From positions 62,001 through 126,000 of the forward strand of contig CALESQ010000013.1 in the NCBI GenBank assembly GCA_937907455.1: a stretch of 64,000 nucleotides of DNA, read 5' to 3'. A model generated the notes under the pieces. That model made no database searches, was not told the origin of the DNA, and worked only from the letters and a program-made list of their open reading frames with translations. Positions 34,265-44,548 of the stretch are shown in pieces. This DNA is from an uncultured Caldilineales bacterium (GTDB lineage: Bacteria; Chloroflexota; Anaerolineae; JAAEKA01). The position numbers and the translations under genes were made by a program. Positions within the stretch are counted from its first letter, which is position 1. Each line of letters starts with the position of its first letter.

Positions 34265-35173
34265 TTAGGGGGAAAAGGCAATGGCCTGGGCAAATGCAGC
34301 ACGGAGATCGCTTTGCGGCATTCCCAGCTCGCGGATGGCACGGCGCGGATCAGCGGTCAGGCTTTGCGGGGCGCGCCCACCACGTACCGACTGCGCCGCG
34401 GGAACGGGCAAACCGCTCGTCTCAGCCATAAGCTGTAAAAAGGCGGCTTCGCTCAAGTTGCCGGCAGCATGGCCCAGAATGTAACGCCTGCCTGCCTGCC
34501 CACGCCGCGCCGCCAACAGGTGACCCGCGGCGATGTCACCCGCCGGGCAAAAGTTGATGCCGCCCTCGGGATAGGCGCTGCGTCGCCCTGCCAGAAAATC
34601 CACAATGCGCTGCCCGGTGGCCGTAGGCTTACGATCACCAGCACCCACCGGCGCTGTGGGATTGACCACCACCACCGGCAACCCGCGCTGCCCGGCCCAC
34701 AACGCCACAGCCTCGGCCAGCCACTTGCTGCGCACATAAGCGCTGGCAGTCGGCCACAAGGTAAACGGCGTGTCTTCGCTGCCCGGCGAGCCATCAGCAG
34801 GCTGGCCGATGGTACCGATAGTGCTGGTATGTACCACCAGCGACACGCCACACGCCGCGGCTGCCTGCAACAGGGCACGCGTGCCACCCGCGTTGATGCG
34901 GTATAGGGTGGCGGCCTCCTCGGTGCGCCAGCTATAGGCTGCGGCCAAATGAAACACCACGTCACAGCCGTTGAGCGCCGCTTGCCAGCCTGCAGGCTCC
35001 AGCAAGTCGCCCTCAATCCACTGCACCGGGAGCTGCATTTCCTGCGGCACGGGGAGCGTGCGCACCAGCGCCCGCACAGCAATGCCCGCGGCTATCAGCT
35101 CGCGCAGCAGGTAGCTGCCGATGAAACCCGCACCGCCGGTGACAAAAGCACAGCCAATGCGACGCTCGTTCAT
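34265..35173 (-). CDS. NAD-dependent sugar epimerase, HpnA-like
   Basis: The 302-residue extended short-chain dehydrogenase has the Rossmann motif VTGGAGFIGS (13-22) and the catalytic YVRSK near 152. VVVVNPTAPVGAGDRKPT near 175 and GDIAAGHLLAARRGQAG near 215 are close to the hopanoid-associated epimerase HpnA subgroup. No squalene-hopene cyclase or other hopanoid gene is in the window, so the sugar-lipid target is open. It overlaps the radical SAM gene by 4 bases. Confidence 0.82.
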   Translation of the reverse strand: MNERRIGCAFVTGGAGFIGSYLLRELIAAGIAVRALVRTLPVPQEMQLPVQWIEGDLLEPAGWQAALNGCDVVFHLAAAYSWRTEEAATLYRINAGGTRALLQAAAACGVSLVVHTSTIGTIGQPADGSPGSEDTPFTLWPTASAYVRSKWLAEAVALWAGQRGLPVVVVNPTAPVGAGDRKPTATGQRIVDFLAGRRSAYPEGGINFCPAGDIAAGHLLAARRGQAGRRYILGHAAGNLSEAAFLQLMAETSGLPVPAAQSVRGGRAPQSLTADPRRAIRELGMPQSDLRAAFAQAIAFSP

Positions 35174-36456
35174 GGTCGCACCTTGTTCAGTACACGGCGC
35201 AGCAGGCCAGGCCGGGCTTGTACCGCGGCTTGCAGCCGCGCAAGCTGCTGGCTATCCTCTTCATCTGCTACCGGCGGCAGCGCAATGCCTGGCGTCCAGT
35301 GAAAGGGCTTGGCATGGAGGCGAATGGGGCGGAGGCTACGCAGGAAACGCGCGGTATGCTCCACCGCCGCGGGTGTTTGGTCAGGCAGACCGGTCATCAC
35401 AAACACCCGGCAGGTGATACCCACCTCGTGACAGGCCCGCACTACGCCAACCACATGATCGAGATAGGCAGCAGCGGCCTGTTCATCAGGCACGCGGCGG
35501 ATGGCGGTCAGCACAGCCGGATCGGCGCTTTCCAGCCCCAGCTTGATGGTGGTGCAACCTGCGGCACGCAAGACGCGCAGCAGAGAAGCATCAAAATGCT
35601 CCGGTCGGCTTTCACATTCCCAGCTAGCCGCGAAGGCTATGCGCCGCAGTTCAGCGCAAAGCGCCAGCACACGGCTGCGGTCGTGAGCAAACACAGGATC
35701 GCGCAGCATCAGGTGCGTGACGTGGTGGCGTTGCACCAGGTGCATCATCTCGGCTGCGGTGCGCGGTGGCGACTGGGCGCGCCAAACGTTGCCTTGCGCG
35801 GCCACGTAGGGACAATAGGCACAGCCTGCGGGGCATCCACGGCTGCTAAGCACGGTCAGAAAAGGGTAGGGGGTGCGTGCGCTGTGGTAGATCTGCCAGG
35901 CTGGCATGGGCAGCGCATCGAGGTTGCTCAACAGGCCGTCGGGGGTGTAGTGTTCGGGGGCCAGGGTGTAGGGATTAAGCGCACGACCAGGCTTCAGCTC
36001 ACCCTGCAACAGCCGTTTGGCCGCGGCGGGCAGAGCCAATTCCGCTTCGCCCATCAGCAGCGCATCGGCCAGATCGCTGAATGCGTGGTCTACCTGCGCA
36101 TAGGTGAGTGCCGGGCCGATAGCCAACACCTTGACCAGGGGCTTGCGCTCGCGCAGACGATTGAGAAAGGCGCGATCTGCGGCTTGTGTGCCGTAGCTCA
36201 CCGGCAGCACCAGCACGCCTTGCGCAGGAAGCTGCTCCAACACTGCGGCAGCATCCAGGCCGCGGGCCACGGCATCCAACCCACTGACCTGCCAGTGTGC
36301 AGCACGCAGCACCGCGGCCGCACTGGCTAGCAGGTGCGGCGGATAAACAAAGGGATTGGCCGATGTGGTGCTCACCCCCATGCCGGATGAGCCTTCGCGG
36401 TTGGCGATGCTGCCCGGCAGATTGGGCGGGTTGAGCAAAAAGGCACTGGGCGTCAT
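35170..36456 (-). CDS. B12-binding-type radical SAM protein
   Basis: The 428-residue protein has an N-terminal cobalamin-binding-like domain (about 1-150; the B12 His motif is not obvious). The radical SAM barrel has the 4Fe-4S motif CPAGCAYC (CxxxCxxC) near 209-216. LGLESADPAVLTAIRR near 295 is typical of HpnJ/BchE-like and methylthiotransferase-like relatives. It could methylate or rearrange a lipid or sugar intermediate. It is the first gene of a three-gene operon with the HpnA-like and acyltransferase genes; substrates are unknown. Confidence 0.8.
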   Translation of the reverse strand: MTPSAFLLNPPNLPGSIANREGSSGMGVSTTSANPFVYPPHLLASAAAVLRAAHWQVSGLDAVARGLDAAAVLEQLPAQGVLVLPVSYGTQAADRAFLNRLRERKPLVKVLAIGPALTYAQVDHAFSDLADALLMGEAELALPAAAKRLLQGELKPGRALNPYTLAPEHYTPDGLLSNLDALPMPAWQIYHSARTPYPFLTVLSSRGCPAGCAYCPYVAAQGNVWRAQSPPRTAAEMMHLVQRHHVTHLMLRDPVFAHDRSRVLALCAELRRIAFAASWECESRPEHFDASLLRVLRAAGCTTIKLGLESADPAVLTAIRRVPDEQAAAAYLDHVVGVVRACHEVGITCRVFVMTGLPDQTPAAVEHTARFLRSLRPIRLHAKPFHWTPGIALPPVADEEDSQQLARLQAAVQARPGLLRRVLNKVRP

Positions 36457-36494
36457 ACCCCGCCATTATACCTGGGAACCGACAAAGGGCGAAT

Positions 36495-36524
36495 AAAAGA
36501 AAAACGGCAGCTTGGCGGCTGCCG
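36495..36524 (-). terminator. Intrinsic terminator after tRNA-Asn
   Basis: On the minus strand CGGCAG and CTGCCG form a 6-bp stem with an 8-base loop, followed by TTTTTCTTTT. It lies 8 bases after the tRNA 3' end. Confidence 0.8.
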
Positions 36525-36531
36525 CTTCAGG

Positions 36532-36604
36532 CTCCTGCGCCTAGACTCGAACTAGGAACCAACCGGTTAACAGCCGGTTGCTCTGCCGATTGAGCTACGC
36601 AGGA
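36532..36604 (-). tRNA. tRNA-Asn (anticodon GTT)
   Basis: This is a 73-nt cloverleaf. The acceptor stem is TCCTGCG/CGCAGGA with discriminator G. The D arm is GCTC...GAGC, the anticodon stem ACCGG/CCGGT has loop CTGTTAA (anticodon GTT), and the T arm is CCTAG-TTCGAGT-CTAGG. CCA is not encoded. Confidence 0.96.
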
Positions 36605-36688
36605 ATAGGTGCGTTATAAAGTGCAACAGGGGGGATTATATGCAAAAGCTGGCTTCTGTCAAAACCGCCGGGGCTGTGCAGCAGAACC

Positions 36689-37999
<1,311 letters not shown>

Positions 38000-38039
38000 G
38001 TGTTTTGCTATCCAGCAATCAGCCGGGGTCTAGCATTGC

Positions 38040-40022
38040 TCAAAAATTAACCGATGTTTGTCGCCGCGCAGCATAAGAACGCTGGTTCAGCAAATGTTCT
38101 AACAGACGGCGATGTTCGCTAAGTACCTGCTGTTGCTGCTGATAGGTACGCACCTCGTCGCTCATGCCTTCAGCCCGTGCGCTATGGGTGAGTGCAGGCA
38201 GGGCCTGGGCACGCGCTTTCAAGTTGCTGATGCGCAGGCGCAGCACTGCGCGCAGCATGTCTTCCAGCAATTGCTCGCTTGACAGCACAGGCAGCGGCGC
38301 CGCGCCCGCCTGAAGTTGGGCCAGCAGGCCGCGGGCAAACGCATCTCCGTCGCTGTCGGCAGCGCCGTTCAGCAACACCGTGCACACAGCACGCTCATCT
38401 GCGCGGCTGAAATCGTCCTCGCCCAGCGTGCCAGCTCCCAGGCTTGCCAGCTCGGCCTGCAAATCGGGCAGCAATTCGGGGTGTTGCAGCAGCAAGGAAA
38501 GGCAATAGGCAGAAGGCGATGCGGAGCTGACGCGGCGCGAAGCAGGCTTGCGCGGGACCGACTGCGCACCAGGCAAGGGCGGCGGCGGTGGCTCTTCGCT
38601 GTCCCAGGCCAGTTCCACCTCGACCGCAGGCGGTGGCGTCGTGAGACGAGGCGGCGCGGCGCTGAGTTTACGCCGTTTTTGCAGCGTGCGCTCCAGCGTG
38701 CGTTCATCGGTCTGGATCAGCCGGGCGAGTTGCTGGGTGTAATGGGCACGCTTGATCTCGTCGGAAACCTCGGCGATCAGCGGGGCCAGGCGCTCTACTG
38801 CGGCCGATTTGCCGGACGCGCTGCTCAGATCCAGTTCACGCCGAACCAGCTCAAAGTAATAGTCTACCACCGGTTGGGCCGCGTTGACCAGGGCACGCCA
38901 CTGCTGAGGATCGGCACGCACCACGTCATCGGGGTCTTTGCCTTCGGGCAGGGTCATCGCCTGTAATTCAACGGCGAGCCGTGCTTCGTGACGCACCAAC
39001 CCAGTGGCTGTCATCACGGGAACCCATTCGCGATCAATGGCCTCACGCGCCTGAGTGAGACCGCGCAGGGTGGCCGCCTGTCCGGCAGCATCAGCATCCA
39101 GCGCCAGCACAATGGTGGTGGTATAACGCCGCAACTGGCGCACCTGCGTTTCGGTGAGTGCCGTGCCCATGCTGGCAACTACGTTATCTTCACCAGCCTG
39201 ATGGCAGGCGATCACATCCATGTAGCCTTCGACAATGATGGCCTTGCCACGCGGGCGGATGGCGCGTTTGGCAACATCCAGGCCATAAAGCAGGCTTGAT
39301 TTGTCAAAGAGCGGCGTTTGAGCGGTGTTGAGGTACTTGGGCTGCTGATCGCCGCGCAGGGCACGAGCGCCAAAGCCTACAACATGACCGTGCAAATCGC
39401 GGATGGGGATCATCACGCGGTGACGAAAACGATCAAAATAGGGTGAACGGCCCGGTTCGGGATGGTCGCGCTCAACCAGCAGGCCAGCGGCCAGCAGATC
39501 GGCCGCGGCGTAGTTTTGGCCTTGCAGATAAAGCAACAGGCTGTCCCAGCGATCAGGGGCATAGCCCAGGCCGAATGCCTCTAACGTGGCGCTGCTCAAG
39601 CCGCGTCCGGCCAGATAATCACGCGCCGTCTGGCCCTGCGTCGAGCCTAGCAATTGCTGCTGAAAGAAACGCGCTGCTGCCTGGTTGATTTCGCGCAGAC
39701 GGTCGAGATACTGACTATGTTCGCTGGGCGCAGCATTGACAGGGGTCAACTCGACGCCAGCTTTTTGCGCCAGCATTTCCAACGCCTCGCGAAAATCAAG
39801 GTGGTCGCGCTTCATCACAAAACTGATGACATCACCACCAATGCCGCAAGCGCCGAAGCAGTGCCATGTACCCCGATCAGGATAGACCACAAACGAGGGG
39901 GTCTTTTCCTGATGAAACGGGCATAGCCCTTTGTACAGGCTGCCTGCCTTGCGCAACGGCGTGGTGGCCGAGATCACCTCGACAATATCCAGCCGGTCTT
40001 TGATTTCCTCAATGACGCTCAT
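38040..40022 (-). CDS. dnaG: DNA primase
   Basis: The 660-residue primase is read from ATG 40022 (MSVIEEIKDRLDIVEV); the TTG seven codons upstream is less likely. The zinc-binding domain has C34, H37, C55 and C59 (CPFH and CFGAC). The catalytic core and TOPRIM fold show IIVEGYMDVIACHQAG near 260 and ALDADAAGQAATLRG near 310. The C-terminal helicase-binding region is divergent and has a Pro-rich linker near 470. It makes RNA primers for the replication fork and is encoded just ahead of rpoD. Confidence 0.96.
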   Translation of the reverse strand: MSVIEEIKDRLDIVEVISATTPLRKAGSLYKGLCPFHQEKTPSFVVYPDRGTWHCFGACGIGGDVISFVMKRDHLDFREALEMLAQKAGVELTPVNAAPSEHSQYLDRLREINQAAARFFQQQLLGSTQGQTARDYLAGRGLSSATLEAFGLGYAPDRWDSLLLYLQGQNYAAADLLAAGLLVERDHPEPGRSPYFDRFRHRVMIPIRDLHGHVVGFGARALRGDQQPKYLNTAQTPLFDKSSLLYGLDVAKRAIRPRGKAIIVEGYMDVIACHQAGEDNVVASMGTALTETQVRQLRRYTTTIVLALDADAAGQAATLRGLTQAREAIDREWVPVMTATGLVRHEARLAVELQAMTLPEGKDPDDVVRADPQQWRALVNAAQPVVDYYFELVRRELDLSSASGKSAAVERLAPLIAEVSDEIKRAHYTQQLARLIQTDERTLERTLQKRRKLSAAPPRLTTPPPAVEVELAWDSEEPPPPPLPGAQSVPRKPASRRVSSASPSAYCLSLLLQHPELLPDLQAELASLGAGTLGEDDFSRADERAVCTVLLNGAADSDGDAFARGLLAQLQAGAAPLPVLSSEQLLEDMLRAVLRLRISNLKARAQALPALTHSARAEGMSDEVRTYQQQQQVLSEHRRLLEHLLNQRSYAARRQTSVNF

Positions 40023-40150
40023 GGTGCAGGATCCGCCAATCAAAAAGCAAACAACACACCGGTAACCTCGGATCAGCCCCTTTGTAACCAGGGCACGGGG
40101 TATTATACGAAGTTAGCGCGCCGCTGTCAATTTGCCGGATTTCCACCAGG

Positions 40151-40178
40151 TTGCTTTTTCAGCCCGGTAGGCTATACT
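40151..40178 (+). promoter_or_regulatory. Promoter of the YgjP-like gene, probably leaderless
   Basis: TTGCTT (40151-40156) and TATACT (40173-40178) have 16-base spacing. The ATG at 40186 is 8 bases beyond the -10 box, so +1 falls at or next to the start codon. No ribosome site is visible. Confidence 0.6.
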
Positions 40179-40185
40179 GCACGCT

Positions 40186-40683
40186 ATGACCGAGATCAGA
40201 ATAGAACGCAGTCACCGTCGGGTAAAAACAGTGAGCGCACGCCTGGAAGGGGATGTGGTGGTGGTGCATGCCCCTGCGCACATGAGCGAGGCGGAGCTGA
40301 AACCGATCATTGAAAAGCTGGCTGCGCGCTTGCAGCGCCGCAGCGAGCGCCATCAGTTGGATGACGCTGCGCTGGAACGCCGCGCACAACGGCTTAACCG
40401 CGAATACTTTGGCGGCAAGCTACGCTGGCAATCCATCCGCTGGGTGAGCAACCAAAACAAGCGCAACGGCAGTTGCACTCCCAGCCAGGGCACAATCCGC
40501 ATTTCACATCGTCTGGGTACGATGCCAGCCTTTGTGTTGGACTATGTGCTGGTACACGAGCTGGCACATCTGCTGGAGGCCAATCACGGCCCGGCTTTTT
40601 GGCAACTGGTGAACCAGTACCCGCGCACCGAGCGGGCGCGCGGCTACCTAATGGCCGCCGGACTGGAAGCAGTGGAGGACTAG
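40186..40683 (+). CDS. YgjP-like zinc metalloprotein (DUF45/WLM type)
   Basis: The 165-residue protein carries VHELAHLLEANHGPAFW: H124, E125, H128 and H134 form a gluzincin-like HExxH-type site. WVSNQNKRNGSCTPSQGTIRI near 86-106 is conserved in the YgjP family. E. coli YgjP has been reported as a metal-dependent nucleotide pyrophosphohydrolase, though the fold is protease-like. It is cytosolic. It is divergent from dnaG. Confidence 0.85.
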   Translation: MTEIRIERSHRRVKTVSARLEGDVVVVHAPAHMSEAELKPIIEKLAARLQRRSERHQLDDAALERRAQRLNREYFGGKLRWQSIRWVSNQNKRNGSCTPSQGTIRISHRLGTMPAFVLDYVLVHELAHLLEANHGPAFWQLVNQYPRTERARGYLMAAGLEAVED

Positions 40684-40803
40684 CGCCAGTTTCTGCCAGG
40701 GGCAATACGTTCAGGACACGATCAACGCCATGTAGCCCAAAGGACGAGCGAGGAAACAATCATCGCTGTTCATAATTCTTGCCTAGCATCTAAGATATTG
40801 AAC

Positions 40804-42378
40804 ATGATAACAAAAATGTTGACTTCTATTCTGTTGATGACGCTTCTTGTCAGCCCGGTGCTGGCAAAAGGCGGGTCTGGCACAAGGGACGCCAACGTCC
40901 TTCCACCTAACATCGTGGTGATCATGACCGATGATCAGGATCTAACGATGGACAGTCTGGCCTATATGCCGCGCCTGAACCGTCTGCTAGCTGCGCAGGG
41001 CATGAGCTTTGAGCGCTTCTACGTGCCGCAGGCATTGTGCTGCCCGTCACGCGTGACGTTTTTACGCGGACAATACCCGCACAATCACCAGGTGTACACC
41101 AACCTGCCGCCGCTGGGCAGCTTTGAGAAGGCCTATAGCCTGGGGCTGGAAAACGCCACCATCGCTACAGCGTTGCACGACGCGGGCTATCGCACTGCGC
41201 TGCTGGGCAAATACCTTAACGGCTACCCGTTGAGCGACTATCCCACCTATATTCCACCAGGATGGGATCGCTGGTTCAGCCCGACTACCAGCAGCGCCTA
41301 CGGCAGCTACAGCTATACGGTGAACGACAATGGCACGTTGGTGAGCTATGGCTCAAGCCGCGCCGATTACATCACCGACGTGCTGGCAGGCAAGGCTCTG
41401 GATTTCATCACCTCAGCAGCGGAGGAGGACAACCGCGCGCCTTTCTTCCTGTATTTAACGTTTTATGCGCCGCACAGTCCAGCCAATCCGGCGCAGCGCC
41501 ATGCGACGCTGTTTCCCAATGCCCAGGTACCGCGCACCGTCAGCTTCAACGAGGGCGATATCAGCGACAAGCCATCCTTTATGCAGATCCGGCCCAGCCT
41601 GACGGTGACGGAAACGCGAGAGATGGACACGCTCTACCGCAACCGCCTGCGCTCGTTGCAAGCAGTGGATGAAGCAATCGAGGCGTTGGTGAATCGCTTG
41701 CAGCAAAACGGCCAGCTTGACAACACCTACTTGTTTTTCCTGTCGGACAACGGGTTTCACCTGGGGCAGCATCGCCTGCCTGCGGGCAAAGGGTCGCCCT
41801 ATGAAGAGGACGTACACCTGCCGCTCCTTGTGCGCGGGCCGGGCGTAGCTGCGGGTGTGACGCGCGCAGAGCTGGCTTCGATGATAGACCTGGCTCCCAC
41901 GCTGGCTGACCTGGCAGGAACGCAGTTGAGCTATGACCCCGACGGGCGCTCGCTGGCATCCCTGCTGCACACCACCGCGCCGCCCGCGCAGTGGCGACAA
42001 ACACTGCTGATCGAAGCCTATACCGATCCGGTGCTGGCTATGCCAACGCGCCCAGCCAGCTGGGAACCTTTCGACCCCATGGATCTGCTGGTGCCGCAAT
42101 TCGCTTACACAGCGCTGCACACCGGCAGCTACATCTACATCGAACGGGCAGGAACCAGCCGCGAGCTGTACAATCTGTTGACAGACCCGGAACAGGTGTA
42201 CAATCGCTGGAACGATGCGCCCGCGGCGATGCGCAGCCAGCTTACCGCGTATCTGGGGGCGCTGCGTACCTGCGTCGCCGGCACCTGCCGCAGCGCCGAT
42301 CTGCCAGCGCCACCAGCCTATCAGGTTGCGCCCAGCCGACGCTATCTACCGGCGCTGCACCGCGTTAACCTGCGTTGA
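40804..42378 (+). CDS. Secreted type I (formylglycine) sulfatase
   Basis: The 524-residue protein has a signal peptide (about 1-21, cleavage after VLA). Metal site: NIVVIMTDDQD near 36-46. The sulfatase signature C-C-P-S-R is at 79-83; C79 should become formylglycine. FFLSDNGFHLGQHRLPAGKGSPYEEDVHLPLLVRGPG (read in parts: LSDNGFHLGQHRL, YEEDVHLPLLVRG) holds the second metal and sulfate-binding part. Similarity is to GlcNAc-6-sulfatase and arylsulfatase types. No formylglycine-generating enzyme gene is in the window. Starts at 40798 (TTG) or 40816 are possible. Confidence 0.9.
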   Translation: MITKMLTSILLMTLLVSPVLAKGGSGTRDANVLPPNIVVIMTDDQDLTMDSLAYMPRLNRLLAAQGMSFERFYVPQALCCPSRVTFLRGQYPHNHQVYTNLPPLGSFEKAYSLGLENATIATALHDAGYRTALLGKYLNGYPLSDYPTYIPPGWDRWFSPTTSSAYGSYSYTVNDNGTLVSYGSSRADYITDVLAGKALDFITSAAEEDNRAPFFLYLTFYAPHSPANPAQRHATLFPNAQVPRTVSFNEGDISDKPSFMQIRPSLTVTETREMDTLYRNRLRSLQAVDEAIEALVNRLQQNGQLDNTYLFFLSDNGFHLGQHRLPAGKGSPYEEDVHLPLLVRGPGVAAGVTRAELASMIDLAPTLADLAGTQLSYDPDGRSLASLLHTTAPPAQWRQTLLIEAYTDPVLAMPTRPASWEPFDPMDLLVPQFAYTALHTGSYIYIERAGTSRELYNLLTDPEQVYNRWNDAPAAMRSQLTAYLGALRTCVAGTCRSADLPAPPAYQVAPSRRYLPALHRVNLR

Positions 42379-43993
42379 TGGCCTGCACCATGCCATCAGC
42401 CAGGATCCACAGGGTGGTGGCGAAGCGTTCGATGAAGGTGCGATCGTGTACCACGGCTAGCACTGTGCCCTGAAAGCGGGTCATGGCGCGCTCAAAGCTC
42501 TCACGGCTGGCAATGTCCAGATGGTTGATCGGCTCATCGAGCAGCAGGAAATTGCAGCCGCGCGCGGCCAGCAAGGCCAGCGCCAACCGGCTGCGTTCGC
42601 CAAAACTGAGCTTGCCCACGGCAGTGAATACTTCGTCGCCGGTGAAGAGAAAATAGTGCAAAAAGCCGCGCGCCTCGGTTTGGCTGAGGGGCGCGGCGGC
42701 GCGCAGCAGGGCCAGCGGAGTGGCCGCGAGGTCGAGTGTTTCTTGCTCCTGCGCCATGTAGCCCAGACGCACACCGCGCCCCAAGTGACAGTCACCAGCC
42801 TGTGCCGCCAACTCACCGGTGATGCAGCGCAACAGGGTGGTTTTGCCCGCGCCGTTGGGGCCGATCAGCGCCACGCGCTCGCCGTGGTGGATGGTGGCGC
42901 TAACGCCGCGCAGCACGGTGTGATCCCCGTAGCCGGCCCATAACTCGTTGAGGGTGAGCACATCCTGGCCGCTGCGCGGGGCATCGGCGAATTCCAGCTT
43001 CATGGCCCAGGTTTGGCCGGGCTTTTCCACCATCTCCTCGGCTTCCAACATCCGCTCCAGACGCTTTTTCTGCACCACAGCACGACGCGCTAAGTCTTTG
43101 GCGATACGTCGCCAGTAAAAATGAACGGTCTCGTTTTCGATGTTCTGCGCCTTGCCCGATAACCCGCGAATAGAGCGGGTGAGCTTTTGCACACGCGCCT
43201 GCTGTTCATGATAAGCCGCCCATTGCTTTTCGATACCGCGTGCCAGGGTTTCGGCATAGGCCGAATAGTTGCCAGCGTAGCTGCGCAGGGTGTGAGTGGC
43301 ATCGTCCAGCGCCAAAATGGTGTTGACGGCGTGGTCGAGCAGGGTACGGTCGTGCGAGACTAACAGCACCGCACCGGTATAATCGGCTAAAAACTGCTCC
43401 AACCAGGCCAGCGCAGCCATATCGAGATGGTTAGTTGGCTCATCAAGCACCAGCAGATCGGGGTCGCTAAGGAGCAGGCGAGCCAACCCCAACCGCGTTT
43501 TCTGCCCACCGCTGAGCGCAGCCACAGGGTGCGCGGGGGCTACGTCTGCCAGATCCAGACCGCCCAGCACAGCCTCGACAGAGAGACGGCCCTGGCCCAA
43601 CGTCTCCAACTCGGCCAGGGCGCGGTCGTACTCGGCCCATGCCGCAGGCCGTGCGTCCGCATCGGCCGCGGCGAGGGTATCGGCTGCCTGCGCCAGCCGC
43701 GCCTCGGCTGAGGTACGCTCGCCTGCGGCCGCGCTGAGCACATCGCTCACCGTGGCCGCCGCAGGAAAATCAAGCGCCTGAGGCAGGTAGCCCAGACGCA
43801 GCGCGGAGGGTGACAGGCGCACCGTACCGCGGTCGGGGGCCAGCTCACCGGTGATGATCTTGAGCAGCGTGCTTTTGCCGCAGCCGTTGGGACCAATCAA
43901 CCCGGTGCGCTCGCCACGGTTGAGGGTGAAGCTGACTTCGTTGAGGATTTGTTCGTCACCGAACCATTTGCTGAGTTGTCGAACTTGTAACAT
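42365..43993 (-). CDS. ABC-F family ATPase
   Basis: The 542-residue protein has two ABC domains and no membrane part. Domain 1: Walker A GPNGCGKST near 35-43, signature LSGGQKTRLGLARL and Walker B DLLVLDEPTNHLD. Domain 2: GPNGAGKTT, LSFGERSRLALALL and LLLDEPINHLD. The linker between them is basic and helical (LARRAVVQKKRLERML). ABC-F proteins act on ribosomes (translation factors or resistance). The true start is ATG 43993; longer frames upstream are spacer. The 3' end overlaps the convergent sulfatase gene by 14 bases. Confidence 0.92.
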   Translation of the reverse strand: MLQVRQLSKWFGDEQILNEVSFTLNRGERTGLIGPNGCGKSTLLKIITGELAPDRGTVRLSPSALRLGYLPQALDFPAAATVSDVLSAAAGERTSAEARLAQAADTLAAADADARPAAWAEYDRALAELETLGQGRLSVEAVLGGLDLADVAPAHPVAALSGGQKTRLGLARLLLSDPDLLVLDEPTNHLDMAALAWLEQFLADYTGAVLLVSHDRTLLDHAVNTILALDDATHTLRSYAGNYSAYAETLARGIEKQWAAYHEQQARVQKLTRSIRGLSGKAQNIENETVHFYWRRIAKDLARRAVVQKKRLERMLEAEEMVEKPGQTWAMKLEFADAPRSGQDVLTLNELWAGYGDHTVLRGVSATIHHGERVALIGPNGAGKTTLLRCITGELAAQAGDCHLGRGVRLGYMAQEQETLDLAATPLALLRAAAPLSQTEARGFLHYFLFTGDEVFTAVGKLSFGERSRLALALLAARGCNFLLLDEPINHLDIASRESFERAMTRFQGTVLAVVHDRTFIERFATTLWILADGMVQAINAG

Positions 43994-44081
43994 GGAGTAA
44001 CCTAACGAGTACTGTGTACTGCGAAATTTGCAGGGGCGACTGCAAAATGTCTTTGCGCATGCTACCCCGTACTGGTTACGC

Positions 44082-44112
44082 AAAAAACGCCGCGGCAGAT
44101 GCGCCGCGGCGT
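44082..44112 (-). terminator. Terminator of the small RNA
   Basis: On the minus strand ACGCCGCGGC and GCCGCGGCGT form a perfect 10-bp stem with a 6-base loop, and T6 follows. Confidence 0.9.
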
Positions 44113-44289
44113 AGATAAGCTATAACAAAGCAGAAAGGGAACCCTTACAGCAGGCGCGTGGGCCTCGCCATAAGCCTGCGCAGATGCCTTCGCAGAGCGC
44201 GAAGGAGCAGGGGGTTTCCCGGTACGGGGAAGCGAGGATTGACCTTAGGCTGAGAGAGTGTCTATCATCGGGGGAACCTCGGTAGAAGT
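44082..44289 (-). ncRNA. Structured small RNA, unidentified (6S-like in size and shape)
   Basis: A promoter (44296-44324) and a strong terminator (44082-44112) delimit a transcript of about 207 nt on the minus strand without a credible gene. It can fold as one long imperfect rod. The apical hairpin is CCTTCGC-GCTCT-GCGAAGG. Below it CCTGC pairs with GCAGG, then CCTCGC with GCGAGG, then CAGC with GCTG. A side hairpin TTCCC-CGTACC-GGGAA sits in the 5' half. This rod-with-bubble form and the length recall 6S RNA, but no diagnostic sequence was recognised. RNase P, tmRNA and SRP RNA signatures are absent. Confidence 0.55.
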
Positions 44290-44295
44290 GCCAAC

Positions 44296-44324
44296 AGTAT
44301 GCCACAGGGGTTGACTGCGTGCAA
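44296..44324 (-). promoter_or_regulatory. Promoter of the small RNA
   Basis: On the minus strand TTGCAC (44324-44319) and CATACT (44301-44296) are 17 bases apart. They point away from the lysoplasmalogenase gene. Confidence 0.65.
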
Positions 44325-44548
44325 ATTGCAGCAGGCGCCACTGAATAAGGTCGGCGCTGACAGTATAACCCGTTTCAGCAGGCTTTTGGTATCAGGCCAT
44401 ATAGACATTAGGCAGGCGGTGTGCTTATAGGTACAATCTTACCGGTTTTGCTAAAATCGCCCCTTGAATCACCCTGCAAGCCCCGGCAGGGCCGCCGCGT
44501 TTCTGAGCGGTTCTTGTTCGTCAATCATCATTCCCCAAGCGAGGTGCT

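Noticed and set aside
35218..36330. 370-codon plus-strand frame
   Set aside because: It is antisense to the radical SAM gene; its composition is typical of shadow frames.
44082..44341. RNase P, tmRNA or SRP RNA as identity of the small RNA
   Set aside because: The conserved core words of these RNAs (for example the GAAAGTCC region of RNase P or the GGAAG loop region of SRP RNA) were not found.
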